A stretch of DNA of 64,000 bases from Taishania pollutisoli (GTDB lineage Bacteria; Bacteroidota; Bacteroidia; Flavobacteriales_D; Crocinitomicaceae), in assembly GCF_014518315.1 (NCBI RefSeq), contig NZ_JACVEL010000014.1:1-64000 (forward strand), written 5' to 3'. Below are positions 19,815 through 28,249 of this stretch, one piece after another. The number at the start of each line of letters is the position of its first letter. Within the stretch, counting starts at the first letter, position 1. The translations under genes and the position numbers were made by a program. Below the pieces are notes generated by a model that worked only from the letters and a program-made list of their open reading frames with translations, was not told the DNA's origin and ran no database searches.

Positions 19815-20964
19815 TTTGTGCTTCTTTCCAATAATTATAATTGTCCGTAAGATGCTTCAATAAAAAAGCTACGGTTTGCTTTTCTGGTTCTGTTGGTTCT
19901 GCAACTACCTCATTTGATAAGGTGGAATGACTTGTAAACTGAATAACACGATTGTAATATGTTTGCTTGTCATCGGGTAATAATTCTGACCATCTTGGAT
20001 AACCTAAGAAATTTGCCGTTTTCTCATAAAGATTTCTTAGAAGTGTAAAGTGGTACTTCTGTATTGCATTATTGTCTATGGCGTCCTGAATGATCTGTTT
20101 TAGAAATAGGTGATATGAAAAACTTTTATTTGAGTCACCTTTCTTTTCAATCAGTTCAAAAGTTCCGTCATTAAGTTTATTAAGAATATACCCTGACTTT
20201 AGCCCTAATTCATTATAGAGAACATTGTAGAAAAGCGGGCTATGTGTTGAAATGATAAATTTCAATCCAGTAGATTTCTTTATGATTAGAGCCAAGTTAA
20301 CAGCCAGTTCAATCAAATGATTATCGTCCAATGAACTTACAGGGTCGTCAATAAAAACATACTTTAAATCATTGAACTTATCTGTTGAACGGTTTTCAGG
20401 TTCGGGAATATTTAATTGCTCAACCACTTGTTCAAGCAAACTATAAAATACACACCAAATCAAGTTGCTTTCCTCTGCCTTTGAAATTTTAATATTAGGG
20501 ATGCTTTCCTGATTGCCACCTTCTATTGAGAACGTAATTTCAGAATAAGCCTTTACAGTAATGTCTCTGTCATTCTCATCCTTGATTGTATATTCCTCAT
20601 TAAAACGAGGCGTTACTTTATCACTAGTAAAGTGCTGAAAATTTGAAATGATGTTGCCGTCAAGTCCTTGGTCTTTCAAGAACTCAAGAACCATATTTGT
20701 AAATCCGTTGGGGCGAATAAGTAATTTTCTGTTTACATCAGCATCCAAATCATTGTCCCAATAAAAAAGGTCTTCCGTAAATGCGTTGTAATAGAGAACT
20801 TTTATGCCTGTTTCTTCTTCAACTTCTTCATCTTTAGGAGCAACTAAAAGTCTGAACTCACGAGACAGCCTTGTTTTGCCTGTGCCGTTAAATGCATAGA
20901 TTAACTGAGCTTTATTAACAGCATCTCTAAGTGTTTCAGATATTTGTATTAACGACTGTCCCAT
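19801..20964 (-). CDS. prrC: PrrC-type anticodon nuclease (latent tRNA-cleaving ATPase)
   Basis: 387 residues; E. coli PrrC has 396. The N-terminal ABC-type NTPase shows Walker A FNGTGKT (25-31, first Gly position is Ala24), a signature-like KAEESNLIW (162-170), Walker B VFIDD plus D-loop SSLDDNH (203-216) and a switch His241 (ISTHSP). The C-terminal domain contains R310-x3-E314 and H346. The spacings 4 and 32 equal those of the catalytic triad R320/E324/H356 that cuts tRNA-Lys in E. coli PrrC. The zinc-hook insert of the larger RloC relatives is absent. In the prr locus PrrC is kept silent by its type IC restriction partner and released when a phage inhibits it. Gene order hsdM-hsdS-prrC-hsdR is the same here. 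Starts 1 nt after hsdS; overlaps hsdR. Confidence 0.88.
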   Translation of the reverse strand: MGQSLIQISETLRDAVNKAQLIYAFNGTGKTRLSREFRLLVAPKDEEVEEETGIKVLYYNAFTEDLFYWDNDLDADVNRKLLIRPNGFTNMVLEFLKDQGLDGNIISNFQHFTSDKVTPRFNEEYTIKDENDRDITVKAYSEITFSIEGGNQESIPNIKISKAEESNLIWCVFYSLLEQVVEQLNIPEPENRSTDKFNDLKYVFIDDPVSSLDDNHLIELAVNLALIIKKSTGLKFIISTHSPLFYNVLYNELGLKSGYILNKLNDGTFELIEKKGDSNKSFSYHLFLKQIIQDAIDNNAIQKYHFTLLRNLYEKTANFLGYPRWSELLPDDKQTYYNRVIQFTSHSTLSNEVVAEPTEPEKQTVAFLLKHLTDNYNYWKEAQNVTV

Positions 20965-20965
20965 G

Positions 20966-22231
20966 TTATGATTCTATATTATTCTTAGGAAAGGTTAGTA
21001 ATAAATCACGGTAGTATTCGTATTGCTTTTTCCTTAACTCAATTTCTTTCGGCAGACCTTCGCTAATTGAAGTAGTGAGTATGTCGAATTTATCAAGGAT
21101 GGTAACAATACGTTCTTGTTCCTCAGGTGAAGGAACTGGGATTAAAACCTTTTCTAAACCTTTGGCATTGATGGCGGATATTTTTCCCGATGAAATATGT
21201 TTTTTTATTTGGTCGTGGAATTGTTTAGTACGTGTAAAATATGCTACGTATTTAGGGTTTAATGGACTTCTGAAAGAAAAGCATGCATCGTGAATTACAA
21301 CGCCCTTATCACCTAACCAAGCCGTTCCTAATCCAATGTCCTCAATGGTTTCACCAGCAGCTACAATAACAACATCACCATTTTCAGCAACTCGTAGATT
21401 TTTTCTTTCTACCAATTCCTCACTTAGAAATGACTTGCTTTTGTTTGCCCAAGTACCATAATAAGTGTACATCTCACCATAATGAATGCAGGGTACACCA
21501 TCTGCAAGCATATCTTCTCTTACAAACCTTTTTCCTCTTTGAAACTCACCAATTACGCCAAGTGGTTCTCTGTTAGTACCCACTTCATTAAAACTATACA
21601 ACTGCTCCCGGTAGAAGGTATATTGCTTTTTACGAGCTGTAAGCTCCGCTGTAAGCTCCGCTGTAAGCTCCGCTGTAAGCTCCGCAAATCTGTCAAGTAT
21701 ATGAACAATTTTATTTTGGATATCCAGTGATTTCTTTGGATTATCTGGACACGGAATAGGTATTTCTAATTTTTCCTTTAAATTATTTGAACTTAAATTA
21801 GGCTGTGCTCCGCCTCCAGCAAGAACATATAAAAAATCAGATTTAGTTAGAAGATAATGATATAAAAAGCGATTATTAAGTATTTCTTTGTTAGGTATAA
21901 ATTTGCCTACACGTTGATTTAAGTAGGCTTTTTCGTTAAAGTTGTAATACCCAATTTTACCAGTGGTAGCACCTGACATGGCTATAAGTATATCTCCTTT
22001 TTCAACTTCGTAATTAAGCGGGTTACCTGAACTATAGTCAACGGGGTCAAAATACTTTACATTCGACAAGTCAACATTAGTACCATTAATATTTGTAATT
22101 CTAATAATTGGTAAACCTGTTTCTTTAAACAAACTACTCTTAAATGCAAAGCCGTTTTGAAAATCGCATACTTCACCCAAAGCTTTCCATTCAACTTCGA
22201 TTCCTTCTATTAACTTATCAAAGTAACTCAT
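20966..22231 (-). CDS. hsdS: Type I restriction specificity subunit S with TAEL repeats
   Basis: 421 residues in the standard plan: target-recognition domain 1 (about 10-180), a central conserved helix ([17 protein letters not shown] then TARKKQY), target-recognition domain 2 (about 220-370) and a C-terminal conserved helix ([16 protein letters not shown]) echoing the central one. The central helix contains four AELT units encoded by four perfect 12-bp repeats. In EcoR124-family enzymes two or three TAEL copies set a 6- or 7-bp spacer in the target. The target sequence itself cannot be read off. Its start overlaps the hsdM stop by 4 nt, so the methylase subunits are made together. Confidence 0.95.
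   Translation of the reverse strand: MSYFDKLIEGIEVEWKALGEVCDFQNGFAFKSSLFKETGLPIIRITNINGTNVDLSNVKYFDPVDYSSGNPLNYEVEKGDILIAMSGATTGKIGYYNFNEKAYLNQRVGKFIPNKEILNNRFLYHYLLTKSDFLYVLAGGGAQPNLSSNNLKEKLEIPIPCPDNPKKSLDIQNKIVHILDRFAELTAELTAELTAELTARKKQYTFYREQLYSFNEVGTNREPLGVIGEFQRGKRFVREDMLADGVPCIHYGEMYTYYGTWANKSKSFLSEELVERKNLRVAENGDVVIVAAGETIEDIGLGTAWLGDKGVVIHDACFSFRSPLNPKYVAYFTRTKQFHDQIKKHISSGKISAINAKGLEKVLIPVPSPEEQERIVTILDKFDILTTSISEGLPKEIELRKKQYEYYRDLLLTFPKNNIES
21636..21683 (-). repeat. Four perfect 12-bp tandem repeats inside hsdS
   Basis: GCTGTAAGCTCC occurs four times without mismatch on the plus strand (minus strand GGAGCTTACAGC), encoding AELT x4. The unit is a multiple of three, so gain or loss by slippage keeps the frame and lengthens or shortens the helix between the two recognition domains. 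Confidence 0.95.
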
Positions 22232-23775
22232 GCCTCAATTTCTTTTATTATTTTATCAATGTCAGCACGAAGTATATTTATCCTCGCCACAGTTTTTGAA
22301 ACCTCACTGTTCAATTCAACTATATCAAATTTTTCTCTGTGGTCTTTTGTTTCAACATAAGAGCTTACCGAGAGGTTATAATCATTTACTGCAATTTTCG
22401 AATTATCTATAGTCTTAGCTACATATTCAATATCCTCTTTGCTATCAAAAATTTCCATAATCCTTTCAATGTGTTTATCAGTAAGCACATTGTTGTTGGT
22501 GACTTTCTTAAAGAAGTCTTCACCACTGGCATCTATAAACTGCGTTTTGTTTTCGGATTTATGTTTCGAGAGGACAAGGATTGTAACAGCTATTGGAGTT
22601 CCATAGAATAAGTTAGGAGCAAGTGAAATAATTGTCTCAACGAAATTATTATCTACTAAATATTTTCTGATTTTCTGTTCTGCACCGCCACGGTAAAAGA
22701 TGCCTGGGAAACAAACAATTGCTGCTCTGCCTTTACTAGATAGATAACTAAGGGCATGAAGTACAAAAGCAAAGTCTGCTTTCGATTTTGGAGCCAAAAC
22801 ACCGGCAGGAGCAAAACGGTCATCATTAATCAGCGTTGGGTCATCGTCACCAATCCATTTTATAGAGTAAGGAGGATTAGAAACAATGGCATCAAAAGGT
22901 TTTTCATCGCCATAATGTGGGTCAATGAGTGTATTGCCAAGGGCAATATTAAACTTATCGTAGTTGATGTTGTGTAAAAACATGTTCATACGGGCAAGGT
23001 TGTAAGTGGTGTGGTTTACTTCTTGCCCATAAAAACCTTCTTCAATAATATGATCGTCGAAATGTTTTTTCGCTTGCAAAAGCAAAGAGCCTGAACCTGC
23101 TGCAGGGTCGTAAATCTTGTTTACTTTGTCTTGCTTGTGCATTGCCAATTGTGCAATGAGTTTTGATACATGAACAGGTGTGAAAAACTCGCCACCTGAT
23201 TTTCCTGCGTTGGCTGCATAATTTCCAATTAGAAACTCATACGCATCTCCAAAGAGTTCTATTTCATTTTCTTCAAATTTGCCGAAATTCAGTTCTTCTA
23301 CGCCTTTAATAACGGAAGCTAAGCGTAAGTTTTTGCTTTCAACTGTATTCCCAAGTCGTGTGCTTGTAGTGTCAAAATCGGCAAACAATCCTTTTATATC
23401 TGGTTCAGATGGATAACCATTTGCAGAACTTTCAATAGCGTCAAAAATCGCTTTTAAGTCAGTGTTCAGATTAGGGTTGGTGTTTGCTATTTTAGCAACA
23501 TTCACAAAAAGTTGGCTCGGGTAAATGAAGTAACCTTTTGTTTTTATCGCATCGTCTTTTATTTCGGGTGTAATGTCTTTGTCTGGATAGTTTGCATAGT
23601 TTACATTTTCATCACCACCTTCAATGTAATTTGTGAAGTTTTCGCTAATGAAGCGATAGAACAGCGTACCTAAGACAAACTGTTTAAAGTCCCATCCATC
23701 CACTGAGCCACGAACATCGTTGGCTATTTTCCATATTTTGGCTTGCAATTCTTGTCGTTGTGCTATGCTTGTCAT
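22228..23775 (-). CDS. hsdM: Type I restriction-modification DNA methyltransferase M subunit
   Basis: 515 residues. An N-terminal helical HsdM domain ([20 protein letters not shown]) precedes the methyltransferase fold with the S-adenosylmethionine motif [10 protein letters not shown] and the catalytic N6-adenine motif SNPPYSIKW. It methylates adenine in the bipartite site chosen by HsdS. With HsdS alone it forms the protective methylase, and with HsdR the restriction complex. Its start overlaps the stop of the small regulator in ATGA, and its stop overlaps the hsdS start. It is intact, so the host should be protected. Confidence 0.96.
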   Translation of the reverse strand: MTSIAQRQELQAKIWKIANDVRGSVDGWDFKQFVLGTLFYRFISENFTNYIEGGDENVNYANYPDKDITPEIKDDAIKTKGYFIYPSQLFVNVAKIANTNPNLNTDLKAIFDAIESSANGYPSEPDIKGLFADFDTTSTRLGNTVESKNLRLASVIKGVEELNFGKFEENEIELFGDAYEFLIGNYAANAGKSGGEFFTPVHVSKLIAQLAMHKQDKVNKIYDPAAGSGSLLLQAKKHFDDHIIEEGFYGQEVNHTTYNLARMNMFLHNINYDKFNIALGNTLIDPHYGDEKPFDAIVSNPPYSIKWIGDDDPTLINDDRFAPAGVLAPKSKADFAFVLHALSYLSSKGRAAIVCFPGIFYRGGAEQKIRKYLVDNNFVETIISLAPNLFYGTPIAVTILVLSKHKSENKTQFIDASGEDFFKKVTNNNVLTDKHIERIMEIFDSKEDIEYVAKTIDNSKIAVNDYNLSVSSYVETKDHREKFDIVELNSEVSKTVARINILRADIDKIIKEIEA

Positions 23776-23963
23776 TTTTTCTCTTTTATTAAGTCTTGTG
23801 GTTTAACACCGAGTATTTTGGCAATTTCAAAAAGCACTTCAAGTCTTGGCTGTTGTCGGTTTTGCACATAGCCGTTCACCATGTTGTAGCTTTTCCCTAG
23901 TTGTTCAGCCAACCAAGTCTGTTTAACTCCTTTTTCTGCCAACACTTCCTTTATTCTGTTCAT
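23772..23963 (-). CDS. XRE-family helix-turn-helix regulator
   Basis: 63 residues, nearly all a Cro/C1-type helix-turn-helix: [20 protein letters not shown], then the recognition helix around [16 protein letters not shown], and [16 protein letters not shown]. It is first in the island operon and coupled to hsdM by a 4-nt overlap. An inverted repeat AGATAG-N14-CTATCT overlaps the operon's -7 box, consistent with autoregulation. Small regulators of this kind delay or limit restriction genes after transfer; that role is an inference. Confidence 0.85.
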   Translation of the reverse strand: MNRIKEVLAEKGVKQTWLAEQLGKSYNMVNGYVQNRQQPRLEVLFEIAKILGVKPQDLIKEKK

Positions 23964-23983
23964 GTCATTTTGAAATGTGTCCG

Positions 23984-24012
23984 CAAAGATAGATTTATTA
24001 TTTTAACTATCT
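23984..24012 (-). promoter_or_regulatory. Island operon promoter with candidate operator
   Basis: On the minus strand TATCTTTG (23984-23991) matches TAnnTTTG. Overlapping it, AGATAG (23987-23992) and CTATCT (24007-24012) form a 6-bp inverted repeat with a 14-bp AT-rich spacer. It is placed where the first gene's helix-turn-helix product could block RNA polymerase. No -33 TTTG was found at normal spacing. Confidence 0.5.
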
Positions 24013-24060
24013 CGTTTTTCAATATAAAAACTGTTTGAATTATTGTCAGTCTGTTTGTCG

Positions 24061-24100
24061 GTGCGTTGGCAAAACCAAATGTGCCATTTGTGCGTTGGCA
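24061..24100 (+). repeat. GTGCGTTGGCA direct repeats around a small palindrome
   Basis: GTGCGTTGGCA occurs at 24061-24071 and 24090-24100, flanking the palindrome CAAATG-TGC-CATTTG (24076-24090). GTGCGTTGGC also occurs at 16632-16641 in the left boundary, in the same orientation. Role unknown; repeats like this mark the island edges. Confidence 0.6.
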
Positions 24101-24102
24101 AT

Positions 24103-24287
24103 AAAATTGAATTAAAAAAATATGCGGTGGGGAAAATAAAAAATACATAAGGGTCGGCTTACTCGCTGTCTGTTTGTAATATGTTCTGTATGTTGTTCAC
24201 CTGTCAAAATGGTTTGTCCTTGTGTTACTGTTTAAATTTTGGTCGGTCGTTTGCCGTTGGAACGGTCGTCATACCATTGGCTATAAC
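24103..24287 (-). repeat. Right imperfect inverted-repeat end of the restriction island
   Basis: Counterpart of the left end at 16453-16590. In inverted order it holds AAAATTGAATTAAAAAAAT (24103-24121), GAAAATAAAAAATAC (24132-24146), AATGGTTTG (24209-24217) and CCATTGGCTATAAC (24274-24287). These ends enclose the five-gene restriction operon, about 7.8 kb. The stretch between the regulator and the LytTR remnant holds no other gene that I can support. Confidence 0.6.
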
Positions 24288-24456
24288 TTATAAATATGCG
24301 TAACAAATAATTACTTGTAATCAATTATTATCAGTTTTCTTATTGATTTACAGGGTGATTACATAATTCCTGTTTACGCGCTCACAAAACTACTAATCCC
24401 AATCGAAATTAAAATACGTATTTATACGCGATTGCCGTAGACGATTTAATTTAAAA

Positions 24457-24770
24457 TTATGAAGGCAAAGCCCCAAAAGGATTCCACCCATAGACCCGAT
24501 TTAATAACGCCAACACTCCACTCTTTTTTCTTCTGGATACTTCAAAAATTTCTCCGTTTACCATTTCGATGATACAAGGATCCGTTTTAGTGTAACTCAT
24601 CATTTTTTTGTAGTAATCATCTGACTCCTACCTATTCGGATGAATGTCGAGTTTTTTCCGAAGTAATCTTCAAAATCTCTCATATCCTTCGCTATGGTAA
24701 ACGTTTCTCCGGAATCCGTTGCAATCGTGCAGTAATCGATAAAAGCGTACTTCGGTGCGCTTTTTTAGTT
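24457..24770 (-). pseudogene. LytTR DNA-binding domain remnant with one frameshift
   Basis: On the minus strand one frame reads KYAFIDYCTIATDSGETF and on to FIRIGRSQMITTKK before a stop. The next frame continues MSYTKTDPCIIEMVNGEIFE, then VSRRKK. Joined, these give the core of a LytTR DNA-binding domain (the I-x-YC start, FIRI-RS, and VSRR signature). The break is at a run of seven T on the plus strand (24603-24609); one more base would restore the frame. There is no start codon or receiver domain upstream, where a stop interrupts, so the copy is also truncated. It lies just outside the right island boundary. Confidence 0.75.
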
Positions 24771-24825
24771 TCCGTTTTTAGCAAAATGAGTATCTTGTGA
24801 TCATTAGCCATAAAGTCATAAAAGA

Positions 24826-25479
24826 ATGGAAGAACAAGATTTGAAGGCATTGTCAGAACAATTGATGAAGCCAAGCGGAGAGAGAGGAATTGAAGTTGCC
24901 AATATGATGAATGAAAACAACATCGGCATGACGGTTAACTCCATTGAAAACCTGGAACTAAAGGGAAATGAACGCATTTTGGAGATCGGTCACGGAAATG
25001 CCGGTCACCTGGATTATTTATTGAAGAAAGCTGAAAAGCTACAGTACGAAGGAATTGATATCTCCGAATTAATGATTCAGGAGGCAGTGCGCATCAATAA
25101 AGCGCCGATTGCCAATAAACAAGCTGTATTTACATTGTACGACGGAACGACCATTCCGTTTGAGCAAGAATCATTTGATGCTGTTTTTACGGTGAATACA
25201 ATCTACTTCTGGAGTGATCCGGCTGCTTTTATGAACGAAATTGCCCGGGTATTGAAAAAGGGAGGGCGTTTTGCACTGACGTTTGCCGAAGCCTCTTTCA
25301 TGGAGCAATTGCCGTTTACAAAATTCAACTTCACCCTGTACAATTTAGAAGCCGTACAACAGCTGGTAGATCAGGCGGGGTTGACTATCGAAAAAACAGA
25401 TCTGCAAAAAGAACACATCCGCTCAAAAACAGGGGAGATGGTGGAACGCGAATTTGTGACGGTGGTGATTAAAAAATAA
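24826..25479 (+). CDS. Class I SAM-dependent methyltransferase
   Basis: 217 residues with the Methyltransf_11 layout: motif I RILEIGHGNAGHLDYL (about 50-65), an acidic end of strand 2 (GIDISELMIQEA), motif IV VFTVNTIYFWSD near 120, and ARVLKKGGRFALTF after it. The substrate is unknown; small relatives modify quinones, lipids or antibiotics. It is a single gene converging on the porin gene with only 2 nt between the stops. Confidence 0.85.
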   Translation: MEEQDLKALSEQLMKPSGERGIEVANMMNENNIGMTVNSIENLELKGNERILEIGHGNAGHLDYLLKKAEKLQYEGIDISELMIQEAVRINKAPIANKQAVFTLYDGTTIPFEQESFDAVFTVNTIYFWSDPAAFMNEIARVLKKGGRFALTFAEASFMEQLPFTKFNFTLYNLEAVQQLVDQAGLTIEKTDLQKEHIRSKTGEMVEREFVTVVIKK

Positions 25480-25481
25480 GA

Positions 25482-27212
25482 TCAATTAAAGAAATCCCAG
25501 GTAATCCCCACACGGATTTGCATCGCAGGAATCGGTTGATTTAACCCGACCCGGTTGGTACTTTCATTCCAGAAATAACCGATGTTTTCCACGCGGAAGA
25601 AAAAACGGAAACGCTGAATTTCAAATGCTCCGAATGCGTGCAAATTGACCATCGGGTCGTTCGAAAAAGAAGTAATACTGTAAATGTCCATGTACGGGAG
25701 GTGTTCCAGTAATCGGTATCCGTTGTGATAGGATGCTTCCACACCGAATTGTCCGAGGAGTTTTTTGCCTTTAAAGAGTCTTCCCTGGAGGTACAATCTG
25801 CTTTGAACAAGTAAATTGGGCATCCAGTTGCTGCTGTTGTAACTTCCGGAAAGAGAGAATTTCAAAATTTTGTACCCGGTTTTTCCGGTCACTCCGATGG
25901 AAAGGGAATTCAATGTGCCAATGGTGTCAGCTGTCCATGTATTGTCGTAAAACCAGTAATTATTGGTGAGCGTAGCATTTTTGACAAACACACCGATTTG
26001 ATGTTGCTGGAACGAATAATCCAGTTGGGCATTGAGGTTCATTCGGAACTGTTTCTTTAGCTGATCAAACGGGAGGTCATAATAGACGTTGTTTCCGTAA
26101 TAAAATCGCTGATGAGGTTCCGGTAGCAGGTAGGAAATATCTGCGTTTCCTCTGAAATGAAAATTGCTCCAGTCAAATCCCAGTTTGGAATAGCTGAACC
26201 ATTCTCCCTGCGCACCGATAAAGTTCACGTTCGTATGATTGTGTAGCTCAACTTTTCGGATCGTAATTCCCAGCTTTCCGTCGAGGTTGATTTCGGAACG
26301 GGAAATCGTGTTGCCGAGATTGAAATAATTCCACCAGTTATTTTGCAATCCTGCCTTGAGAAAGAAATTGCTTCTGCTGTAGTATAGACCTGCTCCGTTG
26401 ACCACTTCAGACAGTTGGTATTGATCGTTTGTAGAATCTAAGTCCATAAAGACAATCGGATAGATCAACAACAAGGTATCGGAATATTCCCGGTACTTTC
26501 GGTTAAAGATTTGCAGCTTGTTGTCAACATACAAACCTGTTGCATTTATTGAATCCCTGGAAAGAAAATCAAAATAATGTTCCAGTTCAATGCGCGTTCC
26601 CCTGTATTGACTCAGTGCATTGTCTTTTCTGACCGGCGCATACGACAATCCGTAAAAATCAATTAATGTATCAGTGATTACACCATTATTGTTTCCAATG
26701 TTCCGGTTGAGGTATTGTCCTTTAAGTGAAAGTGAATAAAAAGGTGAAGTAAGCTGGTACTGTAACTGCACATCGTGATGGGTAAATTCTCCGTTGCGAA
26801 GAAAGTTAGCTCCCCGTTGCAAGTCATAATCGACGTTGAGTAAATTACTATGATTGAAAGCGTGTGTGTAATTGGCACGAACAATTTGTGTTGCCTGCCC
26901 TCCGAAAATGTAACCGAATCCTAAATGGGGGAGTGCGGAGAACCGCATTTTTTTCCAGTTGCTGAAAGTTCGGAACATACTTCCTCCGGCATTCGTTAAG
27001 AACAGATCGTACGGCTGTACGTTCTCCGTTGCAGCAAATCCGCCGCCAGGCATTGTTGAACTGTGATAAGAGAAGGAGATGTCGACGGAATCAATCGGAC
27101 CTCCGGTTGTGAAACTGTTGGTCAGCGTGTCTTTTTTACCCATAACTGCGTTGCCTTGTGCCATTGATTGCACAAAAAGCAAAACAAACAAGATAGACAG
27201 CGAGTACCTCAT
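25482..27212 (-). CDS. Putative porin (Bacteroidota outer-membrane barrel)
   Basis: 576 residues. A signal peptide (MRYSLSILFVLLFVQSMAQG) is followed by a region that alternates polar and aromatic residues, with many Y, N and F, to a C-terminal strand ending GITWDFFN. This matches the putative porin family common in Bacteroidota (porin_10-like). It should form a barrel in the outer membrane; what passes is unknown. The terminator of rpsT lies between this gene and the upstream rpsT gene, so it is a separate unit. Confidence 0.75.
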   Translation of the reverse strand: MRYSLSILFVLLFVQSMAQGNAVMGKKDTLTNSFTTGGPIDSVDISFSYHSSTMPGGGFAATENVQPYDLFLTNAGGSMFRTFSNWKKMRFSALPHLGFGYIFGGQATQIVRANYTHAFNHSNLLNVDYDLQRGANFLRNGEFTHHDVQLQYQLTSPFYSLSLKGQYLNRNIGNNNGVITDTLIDFYGLSYAPVRKDNALSQYRGTRIELEHYFDFLSRDSINATGLYVDNKLQIFNRKYREYSDTLLLIYPIVFMDLDSTNDQYQLSEVVNGAGLYYSRSNFFLKAGLQNNWWNYFNLGNTISRSEINLDGKLGITIRKVELHNHTNVNFIGAQGEWFSYSKLGFDWSNFHFRGNADISYLLPEPHQRFYYGNNVYYDLPFDQLKKQFRMNLNAQLDYSFQQHQIGVFVKNATLTNNYWFYDNTWTADTIGTLNSLSIGVTGKTGYKILKFSLSGSYNSSNWMPNLLVQSRLYLQGRLFKGKKLLGQFGVEASYHNGYRLLEHLPYMDIYSITSFSNDPMVNLHAFGAFEIQRFRFFFRVENIGYFWNESTNRVGLNQPIPAMQIRVGITWDFFN

Positions 27213-27237
27213 AGTTTAAAAACGAAAGTAAAAATAT

Positions 27238-27261
27238 AAAAAAAGGGGCATAAAAGCCCCT
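27238..27261 (-). terminator. Terminator after rpsT
   Basis: On the minus strand AGGGGC (27256-27261) pairs with GCCCCT (27244-27249) and is followed by TTTTTT. It lies 38 nt after the rpsT stop. Confidence 0.75.
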
Positions 27262-27298
27262 GATATCATTACTCTCCGAAAAAAACGGAAAAATTAAA

Positions 27299-27550
27299 TT
27301 ACAGCTTGTTGATTTTCAACTGAAGACCAGAAACCAAATTCGCAGCTTTGTTTGTGTGAATGATGTTTCTTTTCGCCAATCGTTGAATCATAGAAGTTAC
27401 AGATGGAAGCAATGCCTCTGCTTCTTTTTTATCAGTCAATGAACGCAGTTTTCTGATCGCGTTACGCGTCGTTTTATGCTGATACTTGTTGCGAAGTCTT
27501 TTCGCATCATTACTTCTGATTCTTTTAATTGCTGACTTGTGATTCGCCAT
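27299..27550 (-). CDS. rpsT: 30S ribosomal protein S20
   Basis: 83 residues, full length for S20. It begins [23 protein letters not shown] and is highly basic and helical, with the S20 tail ([15 protein letters not shown]). It binds 16S rRNA early in assembly of the small subunit. It follows two tRNA-Glu genes on the same strand, and the nearest good promoter is upstream of both, so tRNAs and rpsT are probably transcribed together. Confidence 0.97.
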   Translation of the reverse strand: MANHKSAIKRIRSNDAKRLRNKYQHKTTRNAIRKLRSLTDKKEAEALLPSVTSMIQRLAKRNIIHTNKAANLVSGLQLKINKL

Positions 27551-27586
27551 GTTGTTATTTATTAAAAACGTTTATATCAAAAATTG

Positions 27587-27658
27587 TAGCCCGTAGGGGA
27601 ATCGAACCCCTCTTGCAAGAATGAAAATCTTGAGTCCTAACCGATAGACGAACGGGCC
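27587..27658 (-). tRNA. tRNA-Glu (anticodon TTC), copy 2 in the transcript
   Basis: A 72-nt cloverleaf reads on the minus strand from GGCCCGT to ACGGGCT plus a discriminator A. The anticodon stem CAAGA/TCTTG encloses TTTTCAT, giving TTC. The T arm is GGGG-TTCGATT-CCCC. CCA is not encoded. It precedes rpsT. Confidence 0.95.
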
Positions 27659-27671
27659 AAAAGTTCCTAAG

Positions 27672-27743
27672 CAGCCCATAGGAGAATCGAACTCCTGTTT
27701 CCAGGATGAAAACCTGGCGTCCTAACCACTAGACGAATGGGCC
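27672..27743 (-). tRNA. tRNA-Glu (anticodon TTC), copy 1 in the transcript
   Basis: A 72-nt cloverleaf reads on the minus strand from GGCCCAT to ATGGGCT. The anticodon stem CCAGG/CCTGG encloses TTTTCAT, so anticodon TTC. The T loop is TTCGATT. It differs from the neighbouring tRNA-Glu in several stem bases, so it is not a recent identical copy. 13 nt separate the two. Confidence 0.95.
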
Positions 27744-27786
27744 ATTGTTACTTTTAACAATACTAAATATGTCAAAAATCGGAGTG

Positions 27787-27815
27787 CAAATATAAGGAGT
27801 TTTGACGAACTGCAA
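27787..27815 (-). promoter_or_regulatory. Promoter of the tRNA-Glu, tRNA-Glu, rpsT transcript
   Basis: On the minus strand TTG (27813-27815) is followed after 18 nt by TATATTTG (27787-27794), the canonical Bacteroidota pair. Initiation is expected near 27780, some 35 nt before the first tRNA. Confidence 0.7.
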
Positions 27816-27973
27816 TACTTTTTATTGATTTTTTTCAAAAATAACGATTCTTTTTTTCTTATCGCCTGATTTCTTTGCAGTTGAAAACGCGAAAAAACAT
27901 CCCTTTTTTTGTCCGTTTTCGAGAAAAAGATGCTTTTCATCCACGCTTTGAGAAGACGAAAATTTGGGTGAAA

Positions 27974-28174
27974 TTATGATTTTTCCGCTTTTATTGTATG
28001 CCAAAGTGGAATAATTCCGGTATCCGTTGCTGTTTTTTCAATAGCGGCAATTGCTTCTTTTATTCGGTTTTTATTTTCTGAACGGATTCTGTTGCGTTCT
28101 TTCATCGTGGTACGTGTTTGAACGAATAACCACTTCTGTGAGTGACAGAAAATAACGAGCTGTATTTTATTCAT
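27974..28174 (-). CDS. Possible small protein, unknown
   Basis: 66 residues from an ATG at 28174 with a good upstream GGGAGG ribosome site. The sequence is basic and polar (MKERNRIRSENKNRIKEAI in the middle) and has no family I recognise. A second frame just downstream (27822-28004) looks equally coding-like (YNKSGKIIISPKF), so a frameshift joining them is possible. No transmembrane or signal features. The assignment is weak; the ribosome site is the main support. Confidence 0.3.
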   Translation of the reverse strand: MNKIQLVIFCHSQKWLFVQTRTTMKERNRIRSENKNRIKEAIAAIEKTATDTGIIPLWHTIKAEKS

Positions 28175-28196
28175 TGCCTCCCAATTCAAAGCAATA

Positions 28197-28230
28197 AAAA
28201 AGCCGTTTATTCAATTATAAACGGCTTTTT
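28197..28230 (-). terminator. Terminator of the pyrG-yidC operon
   Basis: A perfect 14-bp stem, AAAAAGCCGTTTAT (28197-28210) with ATAAACGGCTTTTT (28217-28230), loop TCAATT. It lies 20 nt past the yidC stop and could work in both directions. Confidence 0.85.
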
Positions 28231-28249
28231 GAATGTGGTAAATGAAACC

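Noticed and set aside
21636-21683. Possible CRISPR-like repeat array
   Set aside because: The repeats are 12 bp, contiguous and in frame within hsdS, with no spacers.
16453-24287. Transposase or integrase within the island
   Set aside because: Every substantial frame in the island was assigned to restriction functions; no DDE or tyrosine recombinase motif was found.
24692-24874. A 60-codon minus-strand frame at the LytTR remnant
   Set aside because: The same DNA gives a far better match to LytTR in another frame, and the frame overlaps the methyltransferase start.
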